Assembly (NCBI GenBank): GCA_937991945.1
Contig: CALKLO010000118.1
Location: 1-64,000 of the forward strand
Reading direction: 5' to 3'
DNA: 64,000 nt
Source: an uncultured Granulosicoccus sp.
GTDB taxonomy: Bacteria; Pseudomonadota; Gammaproteobacteria; Granulosicoccales; Granulosicoccaceae
In this document: positions 1 through 9,715 of the stretch, in pieces
Layout of the letters: each line of letters starts with the position of its first letter
Numbering within the stretch: position 1 is the first letter of the stretch
Translations under genes and position numbers: made by a program
The notes under the pieces: generated by a model
Database searches by the model: none
Told to the model about the DNA's origin: nothing
Seen by the model: the letters and a program-made list of their open reading frames with translations, nothing else

Positions 1-336
1 GTATTGCCTGACATGTTCAGGACTACTCAATACATCTTGATGAGACAAGGTTTCAAAAACGTGCCTACGACTTATTTCTAACGCAGCTTGTAGAACACTA
101 AAACGCGCATCGCCTAAACCATGTACGGCACAAAAGGTTCGCCTGTCCGCTTGTAGCAAAGAGGCCAAGCCTCCAAATTGTTTTAAGAGATTGCGCGCTA
201 CATCGACTGCGGTGCAGCCTTGGGTGCCGGTTTGTATAAATATGGCTAGAAGCTCAGCGTCGCTCAGGGAGCTAACGCCATGTTGCAGGAGCTTTTCGCG
301 CGGCCGCTCAGATTGCGGCCAGCTTTTTATCGTCAT
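1..336 (-). CDS. radC: RadC family protein, 5' part (truncated by window edge)
   Basis: First 112 residues of a RadC/JAB-domain protein; the rest lies beyond base 1. The N-terminus starts MTIKSWPQSERPREKLL and carries SLSDAELLAIFIQTGT (about residues 20-35) and a helix-hairpin-helix-like HGLGDARF segment, all typical of the RadC N-terminal domain. The JAB metal-binding motif would lie outside the window. I chose the ATG at 334-336; an in-frame ATG at 343-345 would add three residues. RadC was once linked to DNA repair, but its function is not settled. It is divergent from coaBC, the usual arrangement in gammaproteobacteria. Confidence 0.9.
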   Translation of the reverse strand, partial: MTIKSWPQSERPREKLLQHGVSSLSDAELLAIFIQTGTQGCTAVDVARNLLKQFGGLASLLQADRRTFCAVHGLGDARFSVLQAALEISRRHVFETLSHQDVLSSPEHVRQY

Positions 337-542
337 GATCAACATCCTTGTGATCGTGGTATGGAGTGGCCAGTAGAGCACAACCACACGAGCGTTTCTA
401 GCCCTCTATAACCCACGGCAAGCCCATCAAAAGCCGCACCACGCTTAGATATGCGTAACCGGCACGATATTTCCCTAGATTTACCCGAACCATCTCGCCT
501 GAGCAGAATCAGACTTCGACAACAAACTGCTACCATTGACTC
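337..542. other. radC/coaBC divergent intergenic region
   Basis: About 205 bases between two divergent genes must hold promoters for both. I see no convincing -35/-10 pair and no conserved structure. An open frame at 339-536 on the minus strand has an arginine/cysteine-rich composition with no recognisable domain and is not called. Confidence 0.4.
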
Positions 543-1757
543 ATGCCAGCTCTAACCAATAAAAAGATCCTTCTGGGAATTTCCGGCGGTATTGCAGCTT
601 ACAAAAGCGCGATATTGGCCCGACGTCTTATAGATGAAGGCGCGAGTGTGAAAGTGGTCATGACCTCTGGCGCACAGGCGTTTATTCAACCATTGACCTT
701 CCAGGCCTTAACCGGCAACCCTGTCCACACAGACCTCCTTGATCCGGCCGCTGAAGCTGCCATGGGACATATCGAGCTAGCTCGCTGGGCCGATTGCATT
801 CTTATCGCTCCAGCCACAGCCAACACGCTAGCCAGAATTGCACACGGCATGAGTGACGACCTACTCAGCACACTGTGCCTAGCCACAGACGCCCCGCTCT
901 ACGTTGCACCGGCCATGAACCGACTCATGTGGAACAACCCAGCAACCACCGCTAATTGCCAAACCTTGGCAGCTCGCGGTGTACAATTTTTTGGCCCAGG
1001 CACAGGCTTTCAAGCCTGTGGTGAAACAGGCTCAGGTCGCATGCTAGAGCCCGAAGAAATTCGCGATGCGCTTATTCACGCCTTAAACGCACCCACCAAC
1101 GACGCACTCGCCGGCAAGCGTATTTTAATTACCGCTGGCCCAACAAGAGAAGCCATTGACCCTGTCCGCTATTTAAGCAATCACAGCTCAGGGAAAATGG
1201 GATTTGCCATTGCCGATGCCGCTGCCAGCATGGGCGCAACCGTCACGTTGGTTGCAGGCCCAGTGTCCTTACAAGCCAGCGCAGACGTTAAACGCATCGA
1301 TGTAACCTCGGCAGACGATATGTTGTCCGCAGTGATGGGTGAGGTGTCTGACAACGATGTATTCATTTCAGTGGCAGCCGTAGCGGACTATCGCCTAGAA
1401 CAGGTCATGGACCAAAAAATCAAGAAAAGCGCTGACACTATGCAGCTGTCCTTGGTACGCAACCCCGATATTCTGAAAAGCGTTTCGTCACTGCCTAACC
1501 GCCCCTTCTGCCTAGGCTTTGCAGCAGAAACTGAAAACGTTGAAGTCCATGCGCGCGGGAAACTAAAAAATAAACACCTAGACATGATTGCTGCCAATAA
1601 CGTGGGTCAAAAAGACAGCCCGGTGTTTGGCAGTGACACAAATGCCTTGGATGTTTACTGGCCAGAAGACGGACATAGTAGTATTGAGTCTGGGAGCAAA
1701 CAAGATGTTGCTAAGGCGTTGCTCGAACTACTCACTAAACGGCTAAAAAACGATTAA
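543..1757 (+). CDS. coaBC: Bifunctional phosphopantothenoylcysteine decarboxylase / phosphopantothenate-cysteine ligase
   Basis: Two consecutive cytoplasmic steps of coenzyme A synthesis: ligation of cysteine to 4'-phosphopantothenate (CoaB) and decarboxylation to 4'-phosphopantetheine (CoaC). The N-terminal FMN-dependent CoaC domain has [10 protein letters not shown] (residues 12-21), the catalytic His at residue 76 in [10 protein letters not shown], and PAMN at 123-126. The C-terminal CoaB half begins near residue 185 and shows [18 protein letters not shown] and the lysine-rich K-I-K-K at about 292-295. At 404 residues it has the normal length. Its stop overlaps the dut start by one base (TAATG), so the two are probably translationally coupled. 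Confidence 0.97.
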   Translation: MPALTNKKILLGISGGIAAYKSAILARRLIDEGASVKVVMTSGAQAFIQPLTFQALTGNPVHTDLLDPAAEAAMGHIELARWADCILIAPATANTLARIAHGMSDDLLSTLCLATDAPLYVAPAMNRLMWNNPATTANCQTLAARGVQFFGPGTGFQACGETGSGRMLEPEEIRDALIHALNAPTNDALAGKRILITAGPTREAIDPVRYLSNHSSGKMGFAIADAAASMGATVTLVAGPVSLQASADVKRIDVTSADDMLSAVMGEVSDNDVFISVAAVADYRLEQVMDQKIKKSADTMQLSLVRNPDILKSVSSLPNRPFCLGFAAETENVEVHARGKLKNKHLDMIAANNVGQKDSPVFGSDTNALDVYWPEDGHSSIESGSKQDVAKALLELLTKRLKND

Positions 1758-2212
1758 TGAAGTCCATTGACTACACCATTGTTGACCCTCGCATCGGGGA
1801 CACCATTGAACTTCCAAAATACGAAACACAAGGCTCAGCAGGCCTAGACCTAAGAGCCTGTTTAGACAAAGAACTCTCCCTTGAGCCCGGTAAAACCGAG
1901 CTCATACCCACAGGCATCTGTATACACATTGCCGACTCAGGATACGCAGGCTTCATCCTGCCCCGCTCAGGCCTAGGCCATAAGCACGGCATTGTGCTGG
2001 GAAACCTCGTGGGGTTAATTGATTCAGACTACCAAGGCCAGTTATTTGTCTCATGCTGGAACCGTGGCTCTGCCGCCTATACTATTGAAGTCGGCGCACG
2101 TATTGCACAGTTAGTTATTGTGCCAGTTGCCCAGGTTACGTTTAACCACGTTGAGAGCTTTGACGAGTCCTCGCGCGGTGAAGCCGGATTTGGGTCAACG
2201 GGAAAAAAATAA
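1757..2212 (+). CDS. dut: dUTP diphosphatase (dUTPase)
   Basis: Trimeric dUTPase of 151 residues, hydrolysing dUTP to dUMP and diphosphate; this keeps uracil out of DNA and supplies dUMP for thymidylate synthesis. The conserved motifs appear in order: AGLDLRA (motif 1), [11 protein letters not shown] (2), [11 protein letters not shown] (3), [12 protein letters not shown] (4), and the C-terminal [10 protein letters not shown] arm (5) that closes over the active site. The start codon overlaps the coaBC stop by one base. The coaBC-dut pair is standard in gammaproteobacteria. Confidence 0.97.
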   Translation: MKSIDYTIVDPRIGDTIELPKYETQGSAGLDLRACLDKELSLEPGKTELIPTGICIHIADSGYAGFILPRSGLGHKHGIVLGNLVGLIDSDYQGQLFVSCWNRGSAAYTIEVGARIAQLVIVPVAQVTFNHVESFDESSRGEAGFGSTGKK

Positions 2213-2325
2213 CCGTTTTACGACATTAGCTAAAGCCAAGACGCGGTACAAACAAGGAAGCGCTATAAGGATGTATGCAGCGCTTCTACGACACCTGTAC
2301 CCCTAATCAGGAGATTAAAAAGTAC

Positions 2326-3708
2326 ATGAGTATTTCACCCGCTATTTTTCGAGCCTACGACATTCGTGGTGTTGTCAGTGAATCTTTGACACCCGCGGCC
2401 GTTGAACAAATTGGACGCGCATTCGGATCCGAGTGCAAGGAACGCGATATTCCAACCGTCGTTGTTGCACGAGATGGCAGACTCTCCGGCCCTGATCTTA
2501 TTAAGGCACTGAGCACCGGTATTCAAAGCACCGGCGTGAACGTCATTGATATCGGTATGGTTCCAACACCGGTACTGTACTTTGCGACATTCCATCTCAA
2601 CACCGGTACCGGCATTATGGTTACGGGTAGCCACAACCCACCTGAGTACAACGGCCTGAAAATGGTTGTCGGTGGCGATGCGCTATTTGGCGATGGCATT
2701 ACCGCACTTCACACACGCCTGGTTGAAGACAACCTTCACACTGCAGACACCGCTGGCACCTTTGCCACACAGGACATTCTGCAAGACTACCTCGATAGAA
2801 TTTTAGGCGACGTCAAACTGTCCCGCCCTATGAGCATTGCCTATGACTGCGGCAACGGTGTGGCTGGCGCTGCAGCACCTCAAATGTTTGATGCATTGGG
2901 CTGCACATCATCATCACTGTTTACAGAGGTTGATGGCAACTTCCCTAACCATCACCCTGACCCTGCAAAATTGGAAAATCTAAAAGACCTCATTGCCGTG
3001 GTTAAAGAGAAAAAACACGAAGTAGGCTTAGCCTTTGATGGCGACGGCGACCGTGTTGGTGTTGTCGATGATCAAGGCAATGTCATTTGGCCCGATAGAC
3101 AAATGGTTTTATTCGCCCGTGACGTTCTTGAGCGTAACCCAGGCGCACGCATTATCTATGATGTTAAGTGCTCTAAGGTTCTACCTGCAGCAATCACAGC
3201 AGCTGGCGGCGAGCCTGATATGTGGAAGACAGGTCACTCGTTTATTAAAGCGCGTATTAAAGAAACCGGCGCACTGCTCGGTGGTGAAATGAGCGGACAC
3301 ATGTTCTTTAAAGAGCGTTGGTACGGCTTTGACGATGCACTTTATGCAGCGGCCCGTTTACTTGAAATTCTGTCTAAAACAGATCGCCCAGCGAGTGAGA
3401 TTTTTGGTGAGATTCCTAACAGCATCAATACACCTGAACTCAACGTCACACTAGACAGAGACGGTGCTCAGCACGAGTTTGTTGAAAAGTTTGTCGCTGG
3501 CGCCACGTTTGACGGTGCAAAGCTAACCACTATTGACGGTGTCCGTGCGGACTACCCAGATGGCTGGGGCTTACTGCGTGCATCCAACACAACACCGTCG
3601 CTGGTTATCCGCTTTGAAGCCGATACCGATGAAGCTATGACTCGCATTCAAGGTGAATTCCGCCAACACATGCAAAACACTGACAGTTCCGTTAGCATCC
3701 CTTTCTAA
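2326..3708 (+). CDS. algC: Phosphomannomutase / phosphoglucomutase
   Basis: Alpha-D-phosphohexomutase of the AlgC type, interconverting the 6-phosphate and 1-phosphate of mannose or glucose for surface-polysaccharide and LPS precursors. Motifs: phosphoserine loop TGSHNP with Ser102, metal-binding DGDGDR at 238-243, sugar-binding GGEMSGH, and the C-terminal phosphate-binding RASNTTPS. I chose the ATG at 2326 (460 residues, close to AlgC length) because MSISPAIFRAYDIRG matches the family start and an AGGAG lies at 2309-2313; an upstream in-frame ATG at 2275 would add 17 unlikely residues. The enzyme sits in the coaBC-dut-algC-argB cluster, as in Pseudomonas. Confidence 0.95.
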   Translation: MSISPAIFRAYDIRGVVSESLTPAAVEQIGRAFGSECKERDIPTVVVARDGRLSGPDLIKALSTGIQSTGVNVIDIGMVPTPVLYFATFHLNTGTGIMVTGSHNPPEYNGLKMVVGGDALFGDGITALHTRLVEDNLHTADTAGTFATQDILQDYLDRILGDVKLSRPMSIAYDCGNGVAGAAAPQMFDALGCTSSSLFTEVDGNFPNHHPDPAKLENLKDLIAVVKEKKHEVGLAFDGDGDRVGVVDDQGNVIWPDRQMVLFARDVLERNPGARIIYDVKCSKVLPAAITAAGGEPDMWKTGHSFIKARIKETGALLGGEMSGHMFFKERWYGFDDALYAAARLLEILSKTDRPASEIFGEIPNSINTPELNVTLDRDGAQHEFVEKFVAGATFDGAKLTTIDGVRADYPDGWGLLRASNTTPSLVIRFEADTDEAMTRIQGEFRQHMQNTDSSVSIPF

Positions 3709-3728
3709 CTATGCACGGTATTTGTTAA

Positions 3729-4628
<900 letters not shown>

Positions 4629-4649
4629 GTACTAGGCTGATGTGGGGGC

Positions 4650-4709
4650 GGTTGCAGACGCGGTTGCAGACGCGGTTGTAAACGCGCTCGAAAACTCAAT
4701 TGTAAACAC
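4650..4709 (+). repeat. Degenerate 12-bp tandem repeat downstream of argB
   Basis: Five head-to-tail 12-base units. Units 1 and 2 (4650-4661, 4662-4673) are identical GGTTGCAGACGC; unit 3 is GGTTGTAAACGC, unit 4 GCTCGAAAACTC and unit 5 AATTGTAAACAC. Divergence increases with distance from argB. It lies in noncoding space between convergent argB and the DUF4124 gene. No function is evident; replication slippage is the simplest origin. Confidence 0.75.
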
Positions 4710-4734
4710 GGTGAGCACTAGACTCACTGATGTT

Positions 4735-5334
4735 TCACCGTTTAGCTTTTAGCTCGCGATAACGAATTAAGTCTTTTTCGAATTGAATAGCCATTTTCTG
4801 ACGCTCAAGCGTTCTTTCATCAATCGATGTAAGCGTTTGTTCCATTCTGCGTTCAATACGATCCCTCTCACTGTAGAGCGATCTCGACGCAACACCGGTA
4901 TCGTTGTTTCTCTCTTGTAGTTCAATGCGTCTATCCACCGTCTCTAAACGCTCATGCAAAGACAGCATGCGGCCATCCATGATATCGACCATGTTGTCAA
5001 TCAATGACAGGCGATCATCACGAGTGCGTATCAGGTCATTCTCACGCGTAAAGGTCGCAAGTAACGTCCGGTCACGTGTCGCCTTGGCCTTAGCTAGCTT
5101 CTCAGCCAGAGCTTGCTGAAGCCTCTCATCTCGACTGAGTACTCTATCCAGCACAACACCCTGATTATTGAGAATGCTATGCCCTGCATCGCGAGCTGGA
5201 CTAGGCACCCGGTCAGCATAGGTAACTTCGCCATTATTCTCAGAGCGGTAGACTTGAGCGTGCATAGGTGAAGCCCACACAATGATCAACATTGCGCTCA
5301 CAATTCGAGCTTGGGCTATAAGACAACTATCCAT
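4735..5334 (-). CDS. DUF4124-like secreted protein with coiled coil
   Basis: 199 residues, probably exported. After a short hydrophobic N-terminal segment ending near MHAQ, the segment VYRSENNGEVTYADRVPS (about residues 28-45) resembles the DUF4124 domain, a small beta domain of proteobacterial envelope proteins. The remainder is highly charged with long helical stretches rich in Arg, Glu, Asp and Leu, consistent with coiled coil. No enzymatic motif is visible and the function is unknown. The start is uncertain: the signal peptide is atypical, and an in-frame ATG at 5292 would leave only a very short leader. It is convergent with argB and divergent from the exonuclease gene. Confidence 0.7.
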   Translation of the reverse strand: MDSCLIAQARIVSAMLIIVWASPMHAQVYRSENNGEVTYADRVPSPARDAGHSILNNQGVVLDRVLSRDERLQQALAEKLAKAKATRDRTLLATFTRENDLIRTRDDRLSLIDNMVDIMDGRMLSLHERLETVDRRIELQERNNDTGVASRSLYSERDRIERRMEQTLTSIDERTLERQKMAIQFEKDLIRYRELKAKR

Positions 5335-5443
5335 GCAAAGACTATCGTCACATTCTTTACTTATCTAAGCCTACAACACTATTTATGTGAGCCTATTCGC
5401 TTCAAATCAGACCGATCACACATGACGTGTACAATCTTGCCGT

Positions 5444-6223
5444 ATGAAGATCATCACAGCTAACGTTAACGGTATTCGCTCTGCCGCCTCTAAAGGTTTT
5501 TTTAAGTGGTTAGTCAGGCAACGAGCCGATGTTATATGCATCCAAGAGACTAAAGCTCAGGAGTGGCAATTAGAGGATCCGCAGTTTCATCCCAAAAGCC
5601 TACACTGCTATTATCACGACGCCGTCAAAAAGGGCTACAGCGGCACAGCCCTGTATTCCAAGCTAAAGCCCAGCAAAATAATTCGTGGCATGGGTATCGA
5701 CTGGATAGATAACGAAGGACGTTACCTAGAAGCACAATTTGGCAATTTGTCGGTGGTCTCGCTGTACTTACCCTCAGGTACAACAGGCGGCATACGACAA
5801 GACTACAAGTACAAAATGATGGATGTATTTTTGCCTCATTTACTCAAACTCAGAGCCAGCAAACGTTCGGTCATTGTCTGTGGGGACTGGAATATCGCCC
5901 ACACCGAGGCCGATATTCGAAACTGGAAAGGCAATAAGAAAAACTCGGGGTTTCTACCTGAAGAGCGTGCGTGGCTCAGCGCGCTTTTTGATGAGCACCG
6001 CTACGCCGATGCATTCAGGCAACTCCCCCAGAAAGAACACGATTACACCTGGTGGTCGCAACGCGGACAAGCCAGAGCTAACAACGTGGGTTGGCGAATC
6101 GACTATCACATTATTAGCGATGACTTAGCACCTAAAGTGACTAAGACGCGAGTGTACCGTGAGCAGTTTTTTTCCGATCACGCACCGCTTATTATCGACT
6201 ACGATTTTGAGATTAAGATTTAA
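5444..6223 (+). CDS. xthA: Exodeoxyribonuclease III (AP endonuclease)
   Basis: EEP-fold nuclease of 259 residues that cuts at abasic sites and digests duplex DNA 3'-5' in base-excision repair. Catalytic residues of the family are present: N7 in ANVNGIR, E35 in QETKAQ, D148 and N150 in CGDWN, and D245/H246 in SDHAPLII. This separates it from the paralogue Crc of Pseudomonas, which occupies a similar position near argB but has lost catalytic residues. Length and ends match ExoA/XthA. It stands alone on the plus strand, divergent from the DUF4124 gene. Confidence 0.93.
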   Translation: MKIITANVNGIRSAASKGFFKWLVRQRADVICIQETKAQEWQLEDPQFHPKSLHCYYHDAVKKGYSGTALYSKLKPSKIIRGMGIDWIDNEGRYLEAQFGNLSVVSLYLPSGTTGGIRQDYKYKMMDVFLPHLLKLRASKRSVIVCGDWNIAHTEADIRNWKGNKKNSGFLPEERAWLSALFDEHRYADAFRQLPQKEHDYTWWSQRGQARANNVGWRIDYHIISDDLAPKVTKTRVYREQFFSDHAPLIIDYDFEIKI

Positions 6224-6281
6224 AGCTTGGAGGCATTAAAGCCTTGGTATACAGGTATCAGCGTAATACGCCCAAGCGGTA

Positions 6282-6959
6282 TCAATCGTTGCGCTTGTTA
6301 CGCTTTTTTCTCCACGCTTCCATGAGCACAGTTAGTATCTGAGCTTTGCGCATCTCTACTCTGGACGGGTGTTTTGCAGCCGTTGAAGCTTTACTTGCAT
6401 CCCGGCTTTCAGCGTCATCGGGGTCTTCGTCATCAGTGCTACGCGACTTAGCGTAGCCTTGCCGCACATGATTTACACGTGGAGATTCAAAGATAATATC
6501 AACGCCAAGATGCCAGTCCATTGCAAGCGTTAACGCATCAAGCAGCTCATCTAACTGTTCGGCACTGTGACAATCAATGGGCACTTCTTTGCCATCGATG
6601 AGGGCAACAATGGCTGTGTGGTTTGTCTTTGAATTTAGCGCCATATAACTAAATACCGCTATAAAACCCACACATACAACACTCAACACCCAAGGAACTA
6701 TCGGGGCCAACGTGTCATTCTTAAATTGATAGACGGTGTATAGCAGCAAGAGAAAGCCTGCCACGATACCCACATAAAAAACAGCGGTTGCAGGCTGGTT
6801 GGTTTTGTCGTCAAGCCTAACCACCGTTCGCATGGCGTATCGTGACTTATCAACCGAAAGCCAAGACGGTGTGACCTTATACCGATCGTCCTTAAAGAAC
6901 ACCGTGTGTGCCGTAGCAACAGCCGGTGTATTCTTTTCGCTTGAGGGCGTTGTTATCAA
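6282..6959 (-). CDS. Two-TM membrane protein, DUF6232-like
   Basis: 225-residue predicted inner-membrane protein. The N-terminal part (TVFFKDDRYKVTPSWL and following, residues 18-45) resembles the beta-rich start of DUF6232 proteins. Two adjacent membrane helices follow (about 60-80 and 88-108). After them comes a short domain with DGKEVPIDCHSAEQLDELL, then a charged, disordered-looking tail rich in Asp/Ser/Arg/Lys. The only plausible start is TTG at 6957-6959, which overlaps the upstream gene's TGA as TTGA, suggesting coupling. Function is unknown; the family assignment comes from pattern memory and is tentative. Confidence 0.65.
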   Translation of the reverse strand: MITTPSSEKNTPAVATAHTVFFKDDRYKVTPSWLSVDKSRYAMRTVVRLDDKTNQPATAVFYVGIVAGFLLLLYTVYQFKNDTLAPIVPWVLSVVCVGFIAVFSYMALNSKTNHTAIVALIDGKEVPIDCHSAEQLDELLDALTLAMDWHLGVDIIFESPRVNHVRQGYAKSRSTDDEDPDDAESRDASKASTAAKHPSRVEMRKAQILTVLMEAWRKKRNKRND

Positions 6960-7450
6960 TGCAACACCGGTGGTCGAGCAGGCTCCTCCAGCTCATCCAA
7001 TTCGTCGTCCATATCATCAAAACCCATTTGATCGAAACGATGATATTCGTCAAATTCATCTTGAAAGGCGCTATCGGGTTCTGGTGATGCGTGATGGAGA
7101 AGCATTCTCCACCCACCTGATTCAAACTGATAAATGTTGGTGGACACCATAATGCTGACCACTTGGCCATCCAGTTCAATCTCTTCCCTAACCAAGTGAA
7201 CGGCTAACTCATCATTACCGGTATAAAGGGTGTCGACTATGGTGAAGTGCAAAATAGGCGCATCGACGAACAGCTCTACAAAGCTATCCATAACGGCTTT
7301 GCGCCCTTCAATGCGCGTAGCACCAGGATGCACGCAAACAATGTTGTCCTCATTCGACCACACAGCATCCAGCGTTTGGATATCCGCTTGCTCAATGGAC
7401 TCGTAGAACGCGGTTTCCGCATCCTCCGGTGTATTAAATAGTTTACTCAC
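6956..7450 (-). CDS. SnoaL/NTF2-like domain protein
   Basis: 164 residues with the NTF2-like cone fold: an opening helix (FYESIEQADIQTLDAVW), then VCVHPGATRIEGRKAVMDSF and beta strands ending in WRMLLHHASP. This is the pattern of SnoaL-like domains fused to no other module. The tail (about residues 120-164) is acidic and probably disordered. Such proteins can be small-molecule isomerases or binding proteins; no specific substrate can be inferred. The start is GTG at 7448-7450. It lies 38 bases after cysQ and overlaps the next gene, so the three may form one transcript. Confidence 0.75.
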   Translation of the reverse strand: MSKLFNTPEDAETAFYESIEQADIQTLDAVWSNEDNIVCVHPGATRIEGRKAVMDSFVELFVDAPILHFTIVDTLYTGNDELAVHLVREEIELDGQVVSIMVSTNIYQFESGGWRMLLHHASPEPDSAFQDEFDEYHRFDQMGFDDMDDELDELEEPARPPVLH

Positions 7451-7488
7451 ACGTTACCAGGGTCTTTGTTCACCCCGTAAGTTTAAAG

Positions 7489-8313
7489 CTAAAGCGCTTC
7501 GGGCGGGAGATGTTGTAGCCAGTCAACTTTGTCATCACCGAACACAAGGAAGTGCGGGTTGATCAGCGATTCGCGCTTATTGTAAGTCAGGTTGCGACTG
7601 CGTGTGTCGGTAACATGCCCACCAGCCTCTTCCACAATGCATTGTGACGCTGCGGTGTCCCACTCGCCTGTGGGTCCAAGGCGTGCGTAAATATCCGCCA
7701 CCCCTTCTGCGACAAGACACGACTTCAATGCTGAGCCCATCGGTATTTCATCGTGCTCACCGATGGCATCTAGGAACTGTTGTAAACAAGGACCGGTAAT
7801 TGGACTTCGGCTCCGGGCCACCGTTACTGGGTTGGGCGCGGTTCTGACGTGTATGGGTTCGGGTGCAGAATCACCGACTTGTTTGAACGCACCACGACCT
7901 TGTGTGGCGAAGTAGGCAACGTCCAGCACCGGTGCAAAGACCACCCCGGCTATAGAGCGATTGTCTTCAACGAGCGCGATATTGACCGAAAATTCGCCAT
8001 TTCTGCGCAAAAACTCGCGAGTACCGTCCAGAGGGTCAACCAACCAATAAGCGCCCCACTCTGCACGCTCCTCGAATGAAATAACATCAGATTCCTCTGA
8101 CAGTACCGGTAGTTTGGGGTCCAAAGCTTTTAATTTGGCCAGAATAATATCGTGGGCCGCCATGTCAGCTGTGGTGACAGGTGTTTGATCAGATTTATAA
8201 CAAACCGTGCAGTCGTCGCCCACGTACACCTCGACAATTCGCTTGCCAGCATCACGCGCTATGGCCAAGGCCGCTTGCGTTAGTCGTTCTGCAGTGTCTG
8301 GGTCGATACTCAT
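7489..8313 (-). CDS. cysQ: 3'(2'),5'-bisphosphate nucleotidase
   Basis: Li+-sensitive, Mg2+-dependent phosphatase of the inositol monophosphatase superfamily that removes 3'-phosphate from PAP, recycling the by-product of sulfate activation and 4'-phosphopantetheine transfer. Metal ligands are visible: E73/E74 in LSEES, and D93-PLDGT-98. The second metal motif EWDTAA occurs near the C-terminus, followed by EAGGHVTD. I chose the ATG at 8311-8313 (274 residues). An in-frame TTG at 8403 would add 30 residues without homology to the family start. Confidence 0.92.
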   Translation of the reverse strand: MSIDPDTAERLTQAALAIARDAGKRIVEVYVGDDCTVCYKSDQTPVTTADMAAHDIILAKLKALDPKLPVLSEESDVISFEERAEWGAYWLVDPLDGTREFLRRNGEFSVNIALVEDNRSIAGVVFAPVLDVAYFATQGRGAFKQVGDSAPEPIHVRTAPNPVTVARSRSPITGPCLQQFLDAIGEHDEIPMGSALKSCLVAEGVADIYARLGPTGEWDTAASQCIVEEAGGHVTDTRSRNLTYNKRESLINPHFLVFGDDKVDWLQHLPPEAL

Positions 8314-8456
8314 AGCTAGAGTGTCGTTAGTGGTTATTTCGGCTAGCGGCAGGTTACGTAATCTATTGACGGAACTACTCGGCTTTTCACGCAGAAGGCT
8401 CAAAGCAGGCGACGTTTAGCTACATTGCAATCTGACAACATTTAGAGGTATTGCGC

Positions 8457-9230
8457 TTACATCAATCGATTAACGTTGCCTTTGCGCTGGAATCGCACTC
8501 GACCGGACGAATCGGAAGGGCCCATTTGGCGTAACCCATTCACCACCGCCTGAGGAGCTGATGGAGCGGGAGTAAACAACACATTGGCTGTGAAATCGCC
8601 ATTGAGCCCCAACGTTACGCTTCCATCCATGGCCACATCGCCACCAGAGGCCTTGAGAGTGATCAGATGAGACTCTTCACCTTCGGGTTTAATGTCGACA
8701 TCAACCGTACCCAATGACGTGGGGATAGGCGTCTCTAGCTCTGCGTCGTTCCAAGTAAGCGTAGCCCTTGCCTCAGTTAAGAGGTTATCGACCAACGTAA
8801 TTTTATCAATGTTGCCGACAAGCTCACCACTAAAGCTTGCAATGGGCACGGGCAGCAATGGCTCTAGCGCCTTGGCCTGAGCATTGAAGTCAAAATCACT
8901 AATGGATACGTCGCCGTTCCAAGAACGTGTCGCCAGACCCTGACCCGAACCACCATAGCCATCGAAACTAAACGAGGCTCCAGCCCCACCTGTCAATAAC
9001 GCTTTAGGGGCAAGTGCCCACCCAACATTCTGAAATTCCAATGGGAGCAGATCATCGGTGGAACGCACCGTGTCTATCTGGCCCTTGTACAACTTGCCAG
9101 ACACCCCTTCTAGTGCAACAGCACCGAGCTGTGGGCGAACACGATCAATAACAGGGGCTGCAGGGAAAAGAACAAGTACTGCAATGATGTACGCAACAAG
9201 CCCTAATACAACCAAACTGAAAACGCGCAT
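8457..9230 (-). CDS. gspN: Type II secretion system protein N
   Basis: 257-residue bitopic inner-membrane protein: one N-terminal membrane helix (about residues 5-24), then a periplasmic beta-rich domain with alternating hydrophobic residues, as in GspN. Sequence marks include LEGVSGKLYKGQ and the C-terminal FQRKGNVNRL. GspN is an accessory component of the system in some gammaproteobacteria. Its start overlaps the gspM stop by one base (TAATG), and it is the last gene of the gspGHIJKLMN block. Confidence 0.88.
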   Translation of the reverse strand: MRVFSLVVLGLVAYIIAVLVLFPAAPVIDRVRPQLGAVALEGVSGKLYKGQIDTVRSTDDLLPLEFQNVGWALAPKALLTGGAGASFSFDGYGGSGQGLATRSWNGDVSISDFDFNAQAKALEPLLPVPIASFSGELVGNIDKITLVDNLLTEARATLTWNDAELETPIPTSLGTVDVDIKPEGEESHLITLKASGGDVAMDGSVTLGLNGDFTANVLFTPAPSAPQAVVNGLRQMGPSDSSGRVRFQRKGNVNRLM

Positions 9231-9700
9231 TAACTGCGCTCCATATTGAAACGTGCGCTTACCGTGCCTTGGTTCTTACGACTGATTGTAAGCGTAGAGA
9301 CTTGTAAGCCGTACAGTTCAAGCTCTGCCAGTACTCGCACAAGCTTATCGAACTCAACCTCTGCGTATTGCACACGAGCGCCATTGGCACCACTAGGCTC
9401 TACCCTCTCTGGCGGGTCCATGCTGGCTTGTCGAATGATTTGGTCAATCAACAAATACGGCGCTTTGTCAGACGTTTTGCGTTCTGCCGAGCCCGAGCTT
9501 GCGCCTTTGAGCTGAGCCGCGCCACGACGTACAAATTCTAAGGTTTCAGATTTGGACACAAGCGCTTGCTGTGCTTGCGCCTGTCGCGTTGACATGGGAT
9601 GCCACACCATGGCGTACAACAGCCCGATGAGAGTAAGCCCAGACACGACCAATACGATGACTCGGTCTCTGGGTGATTGTCTTAAGTACCACTCTTTCAT
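9230..9700 (-). CDS. gspM: Type II secretion system protein M
   Basis: Bitopic assembly-platform protein of 156 residues, which partners GspL in the inner membrane. It has the N-terminal signature WYLRQSPRDRVIVL, one membrane helix (about residues 15-33), a helical linker, and a C-terminal ferredoxin-like domain (YAEVEFDKLVRVLAELELYGLQV) matching GspM. It begins 15 bases after gspL and overlaps gspN by one base. Confidence 0.92.
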   Translation of the reverse strand: MKEWYLRQSPRDRVIVLVVSGLTLIGLLYAMVWHPMSTRQAQAQQALVSKSETLEFVRRGAAQLKGASSGSAERKTSDKAPYLLIDQIIRQASMDPPERVEPSGANGARVQYAEVEFDKLVRVLAELELYGLQVSTLTISRKNQGTVSARFNMERS

Positions 9701-9715
9701 AATATTAAGGCTCCA

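Noticed and set aside
339-536. Minus-strand frame between radC and coaBC
   Set aside because: Arg/Cys-rich translation without a domain; it would occupy the divergent promoter space.
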